Source of the DNA: Paenibacillus pinisoli
GTDB lineage: Bacteria > Bacillota > Bacilli > Paenibacillales > Paenibacillaceae
Direction: 5' to 3'
NCBI RefSeq assembly: GCF_003605435.1
Contig: NZ_QXQB01000004.1
Coordinates: 682,001 to 746,000 of the forward strand
DNA length: 64,000 nt
The position numbers were made by a program, and so were the translations under genes. A model generated the notes under the pieces. It worked only from the letters and a program-made list of their open reading frames with translations. It ran no database searches and was not told the DNA's origin. Positions 51,145 through 60,043 of the stretch are shown piece by piece; position 1 is the first letter of the stretch; every line of letters starts with the position of its first letter.

Positions 51145-51675
51145 ATGAGTAATCATGAACAACACGAGACGGCGCATCGTCCGGTTCAGCGCAAAGAAAT
51201 GTCCCGGCGTCAATTTTTGTCATATACGCTTGGCGGCACAACGGCCTTCATGATGGGCGGCGCGGTATTGCCGATGGTTCGGTTTGCAGTGGATCCGCTT
51301 CTTGCGAAGAAGGGCGAAGGCAATCTGGTCAAGGTCGTTGAGGAGAGCAGAATTACATCGGAACCGCAAGAATTCAAGTTCAAGATTCATCAAATCGACG
51401 GTTGGTATGAGAGCGAGCCTGAACTCGTAGCTTGGATCTCAAGAGGCGAAGACGGCAAAGTATTTGCCCTGTCTCCGGTCTGCAAGCATTTGGGATGCAC
51501 GATTTTCTGGAATACGAAAGGTCATAACGAATATGACTGTCCGTGCCATGACGCGAGATATTCCAAGGACGGCAAGAACTTGGCAGTAGCCAACTCGCCG
51601 CTCGACGAATACGAAGTTGTCATTGACAACGGCATCGTCTACTTGGGACCACTTATTCCGAACACTAGAAGCTAA
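51145..51675 (+). CDS. qcrA: Menaquinol-cytochrome c reductase, Rieske iron-sulfur subunit
   Basis: The 176-residue Rieske protein holds the 2Fe-2S cluster that accepts electrons from menaquinol. Cluster ligands are in CKHLGC and CPCHDARYS. A twin-arginine-like SRRQFLSYTLGG precedes the anchoring helix (TTAFMMGGAVLPMVRFAV). ATG 51145 has AAAGGGGG 12 bases upstream and gives the family length. It begins qcrABC behind a clear promoter. Confidence 0.95.
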   Translation: MSNHEQHETAHRPVQRKEMSRRQFLSYTLGGTTAFMMGGAVLPMVRFAVDPLLAKKGEGNLVKVVEESRITSEPQEFKFKIHQIDGWYESEPELVAWISRGEDGKVFALSPVCKHLGCTIFWNTKGHNEYDCPCHDARYSKDGKNLAVANSPLDEYEVVIDNGIVYLGPLIPNTRS

Positions 51676-51691
51676 GGAGGGCGTACTGCAG

Positions 51692-52363
51692 ATGTTTAAA
51701 AATGTATACAACTGGATCGATGAACGTCTTGACATTACGCCGCTTTGGAGAGATGTAGCAGACCATGAAGTGCCGGAGCACGTTAACCCGGCGCATCACT
51801 TCTCTGCATTTGTCTACTGCTTCGGTGGCTTGACGTTTTTTATTACGGTTATCCAGATTTTGTCGGGAATGTTCCTGACCATGTACTACGTGCCGGATAT
51901 TATTAACGCTTACGCGAGCGTTGACTATCTGCAGCATCAGGTCGCATTCGGCCAGATCGTTCGCGGCATGCACCACTTTGGCGCGAGCTTGGTAATCGTT
52001 ATGATGTTCCTACATACTCTTCGCGTATTTTTCACCGGCTCCTACAAGGCTCCGCGTGAGATGAACTGGGTAGTCGGAATGCTGATTTTCTTCATCATGC
52101 TGGGCCTTGGTTTCACAGGCTACCTGCTGCCATGGGATAACAAAGCTTACTACGCAACTAAAGTAGGTGTAGAGATCGCAGCTTCCGTTCCGCTTATCGG
52201 GCCTTACATCGCCGACTTCCTGTATGGCGGCGACATCGTAGGGGCGCAGACGCTGACTCGCTTCTTCGCGATTCACGTATTCTTCCTGCCAGGCGCTTTG
52301 ATCGCTATGCTGGCAGCGCACTTCCTGATGATTCGGAAACAAGGCATTTCGGGACCACTTTAA
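51692..52363 (+). CDS. qcrB: Menaquinol-cytochrome c reductase, cytochrome b subunit
   Basis: This 223-residue protein is a b6-type cytochrome with four transmembrane helices. Heme histidines occur in GMHHFGASL and LHTLRVFF on helix 2, and in IHVFFLPG and AAHFLMI on helix 4. AAGGAGG lies 11 bases before ATG 51692; longer in-frame starts lie within qcrA. It forms the quinol-oxidising core with QcrA and QcrC. Confidence 0.96.
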   Translation: MFKNVYNWIDERLDITPLWRDVADHEVPEHVNPAHHFSAFVYCFGGLTFFITVIQILSGMFLTMYYVPDIINAYASVDYLQHQVAFGQIVRGMHHFGASLVIVMMFLHTLRVFFTGSYKAPREMNWVVGMLIFFIMLGLGFTGYLLPWDNKAYYATKVGVEIAASVPLIGPYIADFLYGGDIVGAQTLTRFFAIHVFFLPGALIAMLAAHFLMIRKQGISGPL

Positions 52364-52382
52364 GCGAAGGGAGGGCTTACAC

Positions 52383-53246
52383 ATGGCTCACGGTCATAAA
52401 TCGAACGAGAAGGTCGTCTATGTAGGCGACTCGCGCGTTAAGAAAGCGGGCGGGTTCCAGACTCCGCCGGACTATACGTCATTTCCGGGCAAATCGGAAG
52501 CTTTCATCCCGAACTTCCTTCTGAAGGAATGGATGGTAGGCTGCGTCGTGCTGGTCGGCTTCCTGGTATGGGTAATCGCCGAGCCTGCGCCGCTAGGCTA
52601 CCCGGCTGACCCGACGAATGCATCGTTTATTCCGATGCCAGACTGGTACTTCTTGTTCCTGTATCAATTCTTGAAATATCCATATGTATCGCAGGAGTAC
52701 ATCCTGCTTGGCACACTCGGCATCCCGGGCATCCTGTTCGGCGGCTTGCTGCTTGCGCCATTCCTGGACACAGGCAAGGAGCGCCGCTTCTACCGCCGTC
52801 CAATCGCTTCGTCGCTTATGCTTCTGACGCTTGCGGCTTGCGTATACTTGACTGTTGTATCTTGGGATCACTACCAGCATATGCTGGAGAAGAACGGACA
52901 AACTCCTGAGCATCACTTGCGCGAGGAAGAAGCAAGGCTTGCCCATGAGAGAGGCTTGCCTCGTCCGAACCCGCTTAAGAAAGCGCCTGTTGCTGCAATC
53001 ATCGAGCCTGAAGATCCGGCAATGACGATCATCCAAGCTCAATGTATCGGCTGCCATGCGAATGACTTGTCCGGCGGAATGGGCCCTGCGCTTCTAGGCG
53101 TTGGCAATCGTTTGTCCAAGGAAGAGATCGCGGAAACGATTACGAACGGCCGGAATAACGGCGCTATGCCTGCGTACAAGGATAACCTTTCTACCGAAGA
53201 GATTGATCAGCTGGCAGTATGGCTGTCTAAGCAGACACAAGAGTAG
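52383..53246 (+). CDS. qcrC: Menaquinol-cytochrome c reductase, cytochrome b/c subunit
   Basis: This 287-residue fusion has a subunit IV-like part with three transmembrane helices (MPDWYFLFLYQFLKYP; LASSLMLL-type helices) and a C-terminal cytochrome c domain with the heme motif CIGCH and a methionine ligand near NNGAMPAYK. Such a fusion is the Bacillus-type complex III. Heme attachment needs the ResBC system encoded at the start of the window. GAAGGGAGG precedes the ATG. Confidence 0.96.
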   Translation: MAHGHKSNEKVVYVGDSRVKKAGGFQTPPDYTSFPGKSEAFIPNFLLKEWMVGCVVLVGFLVWVIAEPAPLGYPADPTNASFIPMPDWYFLFLYQFLKYPYVSQEYILLGTLGIPGILFGGLLLAPFLDTGKERRFYRRPIASSLMLLTLAACVYLTVVSWDHYQHMLEKNGQTPEHHLREEEARLAHERGLPRPNPLKKAPVAAIIEPEDPAMTIIQAQCIGCHANDLSGGMGPALLGVGNRLSKEEIAETITNGRNNGAMPAYKDNLSTEEIDQLAVWLSKQTQE

Positions 53247-53263
53247 TTGATTTAGTTGAAGAG

Positions 53264-53296
53264 AACCTGATCGAGTTATTCGGTCAGGTTTTTTTT
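53264..53296 (+). terminator. Terminator of the qcr operon
   Basis: AACCTGA (53264-53270) and TCAGGTT (53284-53290), with further pairing inside, are followed by a T run. The T run abuts the ribosome site of ypjA. Confidence 0.85.
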
Positions 53297-53312
53297 GGAA
53301 AGGAACAAGATC

Positions 53313-53945
53313 ATGAACCTGAGTTTGTTCTGGAGCCGAAGCTTCCTGTTGAACCGCAATGTGCTTTGGCTGTTATTTATCGTTAATTTGGTCGGTACGA
53401 TCTACGGCTATATCTGGTATGAAAATCAGTTGATCTGGACCCTGGAGAACAAGCCGGCTTGGATGCTGCCTTTTGTTCCGGATTCGCCAACCGCAAGCTT
53501 GTTTTTTACGCTATCGCTTTTGTTCCTTATGTTTCCTCCGCAGCGAGCTTCCCGATTCGGGAATGCGGTGAGAGTCATTATCGAAGCGCTGGCAGTTGTA
53601 TGCTCCGTCAAATACGGCATATGGGCGGTGGCGATGATTGTCGCCGGCGCGGCGCAAGGCGATGTGCTGAACTGGCAGCATTACATGTTGATTGCCTCCC
53701 ACTTGGGCATGGCCGCGGAGGCGCTGCTCTATTTCAGATTCATGAAGGCTCGCGCTGGCGCGCTGGCGATCGGTCTCGGCTGGCTGCTGCTTAACGATAC
53801 GATGGATTATACGTTTGGCATTAATCCGTGGCTGCCGGCGGAGCTGGAAGATGATCGGGATGCGGTACGCACCTTCACTTATGCTCTGTCGGTTGCGAGC
53901 TTCCTGGCCGCATGGATCGTATTGCGTTTTAGGAAAGAAGAATAA
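53313..53945 (+). CDS. ypjA: DUF1405 family membrane protein YpjA
   Basis: This 210-residue polytopic membrane protein (WLLFIVNLVGTIYGYIWYENQL; PFVPDSPTASLFF) matches YpjA/DUF1405, which follows qcrC in B. subtilis. ATG 53313 has GGAAAGGA 8 bases upstream; an earlier TTG lies in the terminator tail. Function unknown. Its stop lies 4 bases before a hairpin that covers the ypjB ribosome site. Confidence 0.88.
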   Translation: MNLSLFWSRSFLLNRNVLWLLFIVNLVGTIYGYIWYENQLIWTLENKPAWMLPFVPDSPTASLFFTLSLLFLMFPPQRASRFGNAVRVIIEALAVVCSVKYGIWAVAMIVAGAAQGDVLNWQHYMLIASHLGMAAEALLYFRFMKARAGALAIGLGWLLLNDTMDYTFGINPWLPAELEDDRDAVRTFTYALSVASFLAAWIVLRFRKEE

Positions 53946-53949
53946 TGTT

Positions 53950-53987
53950 GGACATCCCCTCATAGATTGGGCTATGGGGGGATGTCC
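53950..53987 (+). promoter_or_regulatory. 16-bp hairpin burying the ypjB ribosome-binding site
   Basis: GGACATCCCCTCATAG (53950-53965) pairs with CTATGGGGGGATGTCC (53972-53987), with one G.T pair and a 6-base loop. The GGGGGG ribosome site of ypjB is fully inside the 3' arm, and the ATG at 53988 follows at once. No T run follows, so this is not a normal terminator. Confidence 0.75.
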
Positions 53988-54851
53988 ATGAAATCGCGTA
54001 TTATCATTCCGTTCATCGTCTGTCTCTGCATGGCGATAGGGACGGCTGGAGTGGTATGGGGCGGCGCGAGTCCTGAAGGAAGCCACGCATTCCTGTTTTC
54101 GTCAGGTCCGTACCATCAGCTCGAGCGGATGGACGAGACAGCGACAGCTTTATATACGGCGGCTTATCATAACAATAGGCAGGCCGCATTCGCGGAATTG
54201 CAAAGAATGAACAAGCTGCTGGGCAATGAGATGGTTCGCAGCTACGGCAGCGCCGACGGCTGGACAAGAATGGAGCAGGATGCCGCGGCGGTTGAACGGG
54301 CGCTAGCAGGCGGCGTGAAGCACTCGTTGTGGCTGGAACATACCGTCCGGCTGCGCATGGGCGCGGACGCGCTGATGAACGGCAAGGCTGCTTTATGGCT
54401 TCAATATAAAGCGCTGCTTAACAATGATTTGAATATGCTCAAGCAAGCTTGGAAGAGGCAAGCCGGGGACCCTGTTGCTGCTGCAAGGGCATCGCTGCAA
54501 GGATTAAGCGAGCATGCCGCGAGAATCGAGACGGCTGCTATATTCGCTGGCGACCCGATTCGCATGAGAGAGTTGATGGAGCGCATTGCGTATACGGGGA
54601 GACTGCTTGAAGGCAAGCAATCCACGGTCTGGAAGTCTGAGGTTGATCAATCGCTTGAAGCGATTAGGGGGGCGATTAACAGTGTATTCCTGGAGGACAA
54701 GCAGGCTGCCGCCGTTCCAGTTGTCGCACCGCCTGGCGCCGGGAATCCATTGAAGTGGGCGCTGCTGCTCGGAACGATCATATCAGCCGTGCTGACATGG
54801 ACAGGATGGCGGAAGTATAAGGCTATGCCATACGGGGTAAAGAAGCTTTAG
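53988..54851 (+). CDS. ypjB: Sporulation-associated protein YpjB
   Basis: This 287-residue protein has an N-terminal signal anchor (IIIPFIVCLCMAIGTAGVVW), a helical extracytoplasmic domain and a C-terminal transmembrane helix (WALLLGTIISAVLTWTGW). It matches YpjB, a sporulation-type protein, by position after ypjA and by topology. ATG 53988 follows a GGGGGG site that is closed in a strong hairpin; ATG 53982 is an alternative. Translation may need the ribosome finishing ypjA to open the hairpin. Confidence 0.82.
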   Translation: MKSRIIIPFIVCLCMAIGTAGVVWGGASPEGSHAFLFSSGPYHQLERMDETATALYTAAYHNNRQAAFAELQRMNKLLGNEMVRSYGSADGWTRMEQDAAAVERALAGGVKHSLWLEHTVRLRMGADALMNGKAALWLQYKALLNNDLNMLKQAWKRQAGDPVAAARASLQGLSEHAARIETAAIFAGDPIRMRELMERIAYTGRLLEGKQSTVWKSEVDQSLEAIRGAINSVFLEDKQAAAVPVVAPPGAGNPLKWALLLGTIISAVLTWTGWRKYKAMPYGVKKL

Positions 54852-54877
54852 GCCTATTCTGGGATTTTCCGTGGCGG

Positions 54878-55741
54878 CTACTCTTCTTTGAACCCTTCGC
54901 CAAGCACATCATGAACATCATTGATGACGATAAACGCACGGGGATCGATATTGCGTATGATGGATTTGAGGCGGCGGTTTTCCGCCCTTCCCACGACGCA
55001 GTAGACGATCTCTTTTTGTTCTCCGGAGAAAGCTCCTTTGGCCGGCATGAGGGTGACGCCCCGCTCCAGCTCATGGGTGATGGTTGTTGCCAGCTGCTGG
55101 CCGTGGTCGGTAATAATGGAAAAGGCTTTGGCTGCATAGGCTCCTTCCTGCAGGAAATCGATCATTTTTGATGCGACAAAAACAACAACGAGTGTATACA
55201 GCACTTTCTCCAGCGAAATATACAGGATGGAGATGCCGATGATGACAGTGTCAAAGGCGAGTATGACTTGTCCCATGCTAAGGCTGCGCCAGCGGGTCAA
55301 TATGCGCGCTATGATATCGATTCCGCCTGTGGTGCCGCCGAAGCGAAACACGATGCCCAGTCCGGCGCCAAGCGTAACTCCGGCATATAGAGCGGCAAGC
55401 ATATGGTCATTGGTGCTATGGAAAGGCACCAGCCAACCCTCGTGGATGAAATACTCCATTAACGCAAGAAATAGAGAGAGAGATACGGTGCCTATGACGG
55501 TATATAGCATCTGGAACTTGCCTAGCGCTCTCCAGCCTAGGAGGAACAGCGGGATATTGAGCGCCAGCGTCGTGACCGACAGCTTCCAGCCTGCCGCATA
55601 ATTGAGTAATACGGCAATGCCGGTCAGGCCGCCCTCCATCAGTTGGTTAGGAATGATAAAGTAGTGCAGGCCAAATGCATAAATGGCCGTTCCGACCAGG
55701 ATGGGCAGAATGAGGCGCAGCTGATTCCAGATTCTTTTCAC
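54878..55741 (-). CDS. YitT family membrane protein (YpjC-like)
   Basis: This 287-residue protein has five or six transmembrane helices (LILPILVGTAIYAFGLHYFIIP; LGAGLGIVFRFGGTTGGIDI) and a C-terminal DUF2179 domain (LMPAKGAFSGEQKEIVYCVV). YitT proteins are common in Bacillales; substrate unknown. GTG 55741 is chosen because AAAGTAGG lies 7 bases upstream and the length is then typical; longer frames would run into the mazG start region. It is divergent from mazG. Confidence 0.82.
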   Translation of the reverse strand: MKRIWNQLRLILPILVGTAIYAFGLHYFIIPNQLMEGGLTGIAVLLNYAAGWKLSVTTLALNIPLFLLGWRALGKFQMLYTVIGTVSLSLFLALMEYFIHEGWLVPFHSTNDHMLAALYAGVTLGAGLGIVFRFGGTTGGIDIIARILTRWRSLSMGQVILAFDTVIIGISILYISLEKVLYTLVVVFVASKMIDFLQEGAYAAKAFSIITDHGQQLATTITHELERGVTLMPAKGAFSGEQKEIVYCVVGRAENRRLKSIIRNIDPRAFIVINDVHDVLGEGFKEE

Positions 55742-55874
55742 GGATTCGCCTACTTTCTTTATAGATCGCTTTACATTAGTATGGCGAATTGGCGCATTCG
55801 AAAAACATTGATTTTGGTCGGACCTATACGGTAACATAGTAACGTGCAGCACTATACGAAAGGAAGCCGGGAAC

Positions 55875-56210
55875 ATGTCAGAGAAGTCATTGGCTCAAGT
55901 ACAGCGCGAGGTGGACGAGTATATCTCGCAATTCAAGGAAGGCTATTTCAGCCCGCTTGCACTCATGGCGAGAATGACCGAGGAGGTCGGCGAGCTGGCG
56001 CGTGAGATCAATCATTATTATGGAGAGAAGCCGAAGAGATCGGATGAGGCGGAGAACACCGTAGAGATGGAGCTCGGGGACATTCTGTTCCTGCTGTCCT
56101 GTTTCGCGAACTCGCTGGGCATCGATCTGACGGAAGCTCACGATAAAGTCATGCACAAGTTCAATACGCGTGACGCAAATCGCTGGACGAAGAAAAGCGA
56201 CGAACTGTAA
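55875..56210 (+). CDS. ypjD: MazG-like nucleotide pyrophosphohydrolase YpjD
   Basis: This 111-residue protein has the MazG metal-binding pattern: EEVGELAREINH (ExxE) and EMELGDILFLLSC (ExxxD). It likely hydrolyses nucleoside triphosphates to monophosphates, perhaps to clear abnormal nucleotides. AAAGGAAG precedes the ATG. Order mazG-dapB-mgsA follows B. subtilis, with a TPR gene inserted. Confidence 0.9.
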   Translation: MSEKSLAQVQREVDEYISQFKEGYFSPLALMARMTEEVGELAREINHYYGEKPKRSDEAENTVEMELGDILFLLSCFANSLGIDLTEAHDKVMHKFNTRDANRWTKKSDEL

Positions 56211-56263
56211 GCAAGCTCCATACATATGCTGTACCATCACCCCTGTACAAGGAGGATGGGCAG

Positions 56264-56797
56264 ATGGATGGGGAGGCCTGCATCAGGAAGGCGTATGAAT
56301 ATATTTTTCACAGCGATTTCGAAGAGGCGATCTATTGGTTCGAGCAGGCGATAGCGGCCGAGCCGGATAACGCCGGATATTATCATAAATGCGCCGTATC
56401 CTGCGCGCGCAGCGGCAAGTGGCCGAAAGCGAAGGTTTATGCCGATGTGGCCGAGAAGCTGGAGCCGGACAACGAAGAGTACCGGTATCACTCGCAGGTT
56501 ATTCAGTCCAGGCTGCTGCTGGCGGAGGCGAGCGGACTCGTCGCCGCAGAGAAGCCTGATCTGAAGGAAGCCGCTGAGCTGCTCAGGCATGCGGTTATGC
56601 TTGACCCACTTAGCTTTGAGGCGTATTATACGCTTGCAATGGTATGCATGACAGACGGAGGGCTGGACGAAGCCATTGAGTGCGCGCGGGAAGCGCTCAG
56701 GCTGGATCCCAATCATTCGGCGGCTCGCAGATTGTTCGCGGACATCAGCCGCAAACGGAGAATGGAGCGTATCCGTTCCACGATGAGAAGACGATAA
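56264..56797 (+). CDS. Tetratricopeptide-repeat protein
   Basis: This 177-residue protein has three or four TPR units (FEEAIYWFEQAIAAEPDN; WPKAKVYADVAEKLEPDN; LDEAIECAREALRLDPNH) and a basic tail (KRRMERIRSTMRRR). It should act as a protein-binding scaffold in the cytoplasm. AAGGAGG precedes the ATG. The gene lies between ypjD and dapB, where B. subtilis has none that I know. Partner unknown. Confidence 0.85.
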   Translation: MDGEACIRKAYEYIFHSDFEEAIYWFEQAIAAEPDNAGYYHKCAVSCARSGKWPKAKVYADVAEKLEPDNEEYRYHSQVIQSRLLLAEASGLVAAEKPDLKEAAELLRHAVMLDPLSFEAYYTLAMVCMTDGGLDEAIECAREALRLDPNHSAARRLFADISRKRRMERIRSTMRRR

Positions 56798-56813
56798 GGA
56801 AAAGGTGATAGGG

Positions 56814-57620
56814 ATGACGGTTGAACGGATTAGAGTCGCGGTTACAGGCGCTGGGGGAAGAATGGGCAGAGAGGTTGTCAAGATGGTGCTGGAGGATGAG
56901 GCTCTGCAGCTTGTTGCTGCCGTAGATCCGTCCTCCGGGCCGGTGGATGCCGGCATATTCGCAGGTCATTCCAATACCGGCGTAATCGTCAGCGCAACGC
57001 TGGACGAAGCGCTTAGTGGCGCGAAAGCGGACGTGCTGGTCGATTTCACCGTTCCGCAAGCCGCTTACGGCAATACGAAGACGGCGATTGAATACGGAGT
57101 TCGTCCGGTAATCGGGACAACAGGCTTTACTCCGGAACAAATCGAAGAGCTGGACGAGCTATGCAAGGAAAAGGGCATCGGCGGCTTGATCGCGCCTAAC
57201 TTCTCCATCGGAGCGATTCTGATGATGAAATTTGCAGCGGAAGCATCCAAATATTTGCCTCATGTTGAAATTATCGAATATCATGGCGATCAGAAGCTGG
57301 ATGCGCCGTCGGGCACGTCGATCAAAACAGCCGAGCTGATCTCGCAGGTTCGCCAGGAGCTGCGCCAAGGCAATCCGAAGGAAGAAGAAACAATTGAAGG
57401 AGCTCGCGGCGGATATTACAACGGCTTCCGTATACATAGCGTCAGACTTCCGGGCGTGTTTGCGCAGCAGGAGGTTATTTTCGGAGGCTATGGCCAAACG
57501 CTTAAGATCCGTCATGATTCCTATGACCGTGCCGGTTATATGCCGGGCGTTAATGTAGCGGTGAAGAAGGTTATGACTTATACAGGGTTAATCTATGGAT
57601 TCGAACATATTATGGACTAG
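56814..57620 (+). CDS. dapB: 4-hydroxy-tetrahydrodipicolinate reductase
   Basis: This 268-residue enzyme works in lysine and diaminopimelate synthesis, which also feeds cell wall and spore dipicolinate. The NAD(P) site is [12 protein letters not shown], and the active site is [15 protein letters not shown] with the catalytic histidine and lysine. ATG 56814 has AAAAGGTGA about 7 bases upstream; a GTG 9 bases earlier overlaps that site. mgsA follows after 38 bases. Confidence 0.96.
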   Translation: MTVERIRVAVTGAGGRMGREVVKMVLEDEALQLVAAVDPSSGPVDAGIFAGHSNTGVIVSATLDEALSGAKADVLVDFTVPQAAYGNTKTAIEYGVRPVIGTTGFTPEQIEELDELCKEKGIGGLIAPNFSIGAILMMKFAAEASKYLPHVEIIEYHGDQKLDAPSGTSIKTAELISQVRQELRQGNPKEEETIEGARGGYYNGFRIHSVRLPGVFAQQEVIFGGYGQTLKIRHDSYDRAGYMPGVNVAVKKVMTYTGLIYGFEHIMD

Positions 57621-57658
57621 CCGACAAGGCTCCATTGACATCGGGAGAGGGGATTTTC

Positions 57659-58081
57659 ATGCTGAACATTGCATTTATCGCGCATGACCGCAAGAAGGAC
57701 GAGATGGTGAATTTCGTCATCGCTTATGAACATGTGTTCACGCCCCACAAGCTTTATTCCACCGGGACGACCGGTTCACGCATTATGGAACAGACAGAAT
57801 TGTCGATCCATCGCTTTATGTCCGGCCCGCTTGGGGGAGACCAGCAGATCGGAGCGCTTGTAGCTGAGAACGAGATGGATTTGATTATATTTCTGCGCGA
57901 TCCGCTGATGGCGCAGCCGCACGAGCCGGATATTATTGCTTTACTGCGTCTATGCGATGTACAGGGCATTCCGGTCGCTACGAATATCGCGACTGCAGAA
58001 GTGCTTGTGAAGGCTGTGGAGCGCGGCGACTTTGCATGGCGCGAACTCGTGCACAAATATAAGCCGGGAGCGGCTGAGTGA
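57659..58081 (+). CDS. mgsA: Methylglyoxal synthase
   Basis: This 140-residue enzyme turns dihydroxyacetone phosphate into methylglyoxal and phosphate. Typical segments are [22 protein letters not shown] (phosphate site), [12 protein letters not shown] and the aspartate in [11 protein letters not shown] 57659 has GGGAGAGGGGA upstream. Its stop overlaps the bshB1 start by one base. The product is toxic, and the bacillithiol genes that follow are linked to methylglyoxal detoxification. Confidence 0.96.
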   Translation: MLNIAFIAHDRKKDEMVNFVIAYEHVFTPHKLYSTGTTGSRIMEQTELSIHRFMSGPLGGDQQIGALVAENEMDLIIFLRDPLMAQPHEPDIIALLRLCDVQGIPVATNIATAEVLVKAVERGDFAWRELVHKYKPGAAE

Positions 58082-58773
58082 TGGACAAGCTGGATATTCT
58101 CGTATTCGGAGCCCACGCGGACGACGCGGAGATTGGCATGGGCGGTACGATTGCCAAGCATACGGCGGCGGGACAGCGGGTAGGCATATGCGATTTGACC
58201 GAAGCGGAGATGTCCTCTAACGGCACCGTAGAGCTGAGGCGGCAAGAAGCCGCCGCTGCCTCTGCGGTGCTTGGTTTATCTGCGCGGACGAATTTGGGGC
58301 TGCCGGACCGCGGCTTGCAGCCGAGCAGGGAGCAGATTGAGGCTATCGTAGCGGAGATCAGGCGCTGGCAGCCGCGCTTTGTATTCGCGCCGTATTGGGT
58401 AGACCGCCATCCGGATCATATCGCTTGCAGCAAGCTGATCGAAGAAGCCGTGTTCAATGCCAAGCTGCGCAATTATATGCCAGAGCTGCCGCCTGTTCAG
58501 GTTGAACAGCTTATTTATTATTATATCAATGATGTAGAAGCCGTATCGTTGATCGTGGACGTCACATCGACCTACGATGCGAAGCGGGAGGCGCTGCGCG
58601 CTTACCGTTCTCAATTCGACCGGGCGCATAGCGCGGATTCGGTTGCCACGCCGCTAACAAGCGGGTATGTGGAGCGGGTTGAAGCCAGAGATTCCTTGCT
58701 TGGCCAAAGCAAGGGTTGGGGTCATGCCGAAGGCTTTGCGATAAAACGCCCCTTTGGCGTGGAATTATTTTGA
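58081..58773 (+). CDS. bshB1: Bacillithiol biosynthesis deacetylase BshB1
   Basis: This 230-residue zinc enzyme removes the acetyl group from GlcNAc-malate in bacillithiol synthesis. The metal motif AHADDAEIGMGG and the second site VDRHPDHIACS are as in the LmbE-like PIG-L family. The ATG shares a base with the mgsA stop (TGATG). bshA, the first enzyme of the pathway, follows. Confidence 0.95.
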   Translation: MDKLDILVFGAHADDAEIGMGGTIAKHTAAGQRVGICDLTEAEMSSNGTVELRRQEAAAASAVLGLSARTNLGLPDRGLQPSREQIEAIVAEIRRWQPRFVFAPYWVDRHPDHIACSKLIEEAVFNAKLRNYMPELPPVQVEQLIYYYINDVEAVSLIVDVTSTYDAKREALRAYRSQFDRAHSADSVATPLTSGYVERVEARDSLLGQSKGWGHAEGFAIKRPFGVELF

Positions 58774-58836
58774 CAAAACGTACAGCCTGTAGGGAATAGA
58801 TATAGATAAACCACATGAGTGGGAGGTGCATCACGA

Positions 58837-59997
58837 ATGGCTAAAAAGCTGAAAATCGGCATTACATGTTATCCGACGCTGGGGGGTTCCGGCGTCGTGG
58901 CTACGGAACTAGGGAAGCTGCTTGCCGAACGTGGGCACGAAATTCATTTTATTACGCATAGCATCCCGTTCCGGTTAGGCAAATTTCATAAAAATATATT
59001 TTTCCATGAAGTTGAAGTCAATGACTATTACGTATTCCGTTATCCGCCATACGATCTGTCGCTTGCCAGCAAGATGGCTCAAGTCGCCAAGATGCAGCAG
59101 CTTGACCTCTTGCATGTTCATTATGCGGTTCCCCATGCCGTCTGCGCTTATCTTGCGAAGCAGATGGTTGGCAACGGACTGAAGACTGTTACGACGCTTC
59201 ACGGCACCGACATTACGGTGCTCGCGCAGGATGAATCGCTAAAGGATCTGATCAGGCTGGCTATTCATCAGAGCGATGCCGTTACAGCGGTATCCAATGA
59301 TTTGATTCAGGAGACGAGAAATCTGCTGGACATTCTGACTCCGATCGATTTGACTTATAACTTTGTGGACAAACGCGTCTATTATCCGCGCGAGGCAGCT
59401 TCGCTCCGCGCAGACTTTGCAGCGCCGGACGAGAAGATATTGATGCATATCTCGAACTTCCGCCCGGTTAAGCGGGTGAGCGATGTGGTGGAGATTTTCG
59501 AACGGGTATCGAAGCGGGTAAAATCCAAGCTGCTGCTTGTTGGCGAAGGGCCGGAGCTGACTAAAATCCAATGCAAAATTAAAAATTTAGGTCTCGAGGA
59601 TCGTGTTCACTTCCTTGGCAAGCAAGAAGATGTCGCTCAGGTAATCTCCATGGCGGACGTGCTGCTGCTTCCGTCTGAGAAGGAAAGCTTCGGACTAGTA
59701 TCGCTGGAAGCGATGGCATGCGGAGTTCCTACAGTCGGCTCCAATGCCGGAGGCATTCCGGAGCTGGTTACGCATGGCGTAACGGGCTTCTTGTCTGATG
59801 TGGGCCATGTTGAAGAGATGGCGGAGCATGCTGTGCAGCTGCTGACCGACGATGCCCTTCATGCCAGGTTCAAGGAAGCATGTTTGCATCGCGCAAGACA
59901 TGACTTCTGCAACGATTCGATAACGGAGCAATACGAATCGATCTATTACCGTGTACTCGGCATTGATGCCGAGCTGCCGGTTTCCGTCTGCGAATAG
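58837..59997 (+). CDS. bshA: N-acetyl-alpha-D-glucosaminyl L-malate synthase BshA
   Basis: This 386-residue GT4 glycosyltransferase joins UDP-GlcNAc and L-malate, the first step to bacillithiol. Seen: GITCYPTLGGSGVVATELGK, LHVHYAVPHA, the ISNFRPVKRV segment and the donor site PSEKESFGLVSLEAMACG. ATG 58837 has GGGAGGTG upstream. Together with bshB1 it supplies two of three known steps; bshC is not in the window. Confidence 0.95.
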   Translation: MAKKLKIGITCYPTLGGSGVVATELGKLLAERGHEIHFITHSIPFRLGKFHKNIFFHEVEVNDYYVFRYPPYDLSLASKMAQVAKMQQLDLLHVHYAVPHAVCAYLAKQMVGNGLKTVTTLHGTDITVLAQDESLKDLIRLAIHQSDAVTAVSNDLIQETRNLLDILTPIDLTYNFVDKRVYYPREAASLRADFAAPDEKILMHISNFRPVKRVSDVVEIFERVSKRVKSKLLLVGEGPELTKIQCKIKNLGLEDRVHFLGKQEDVAQVISMADVLLLPSEKESFGLVSLEAMACGVPTVGSNAGGIPELVTHGVTGFLSDVGHVEEMAEHAVQLLTDDALHARFKEACLHRARHDFCNDSITEQYESIYYRVLGIDAELPVSVCE

Positions 59998-60043
59998 CAC
60001 TGCCTTAGGTGCTTGCCGCAGTCGCATGGAAGGAGGGGCGGCT

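Noticed and set aside
53264..53312. Separate promoter for ypjA
   Set aside because: Only the qcr terminator tail and ribosome site lie before ypjA; no convincing -35/-10 pair is seen, so ypjA is probably read through from qcr.
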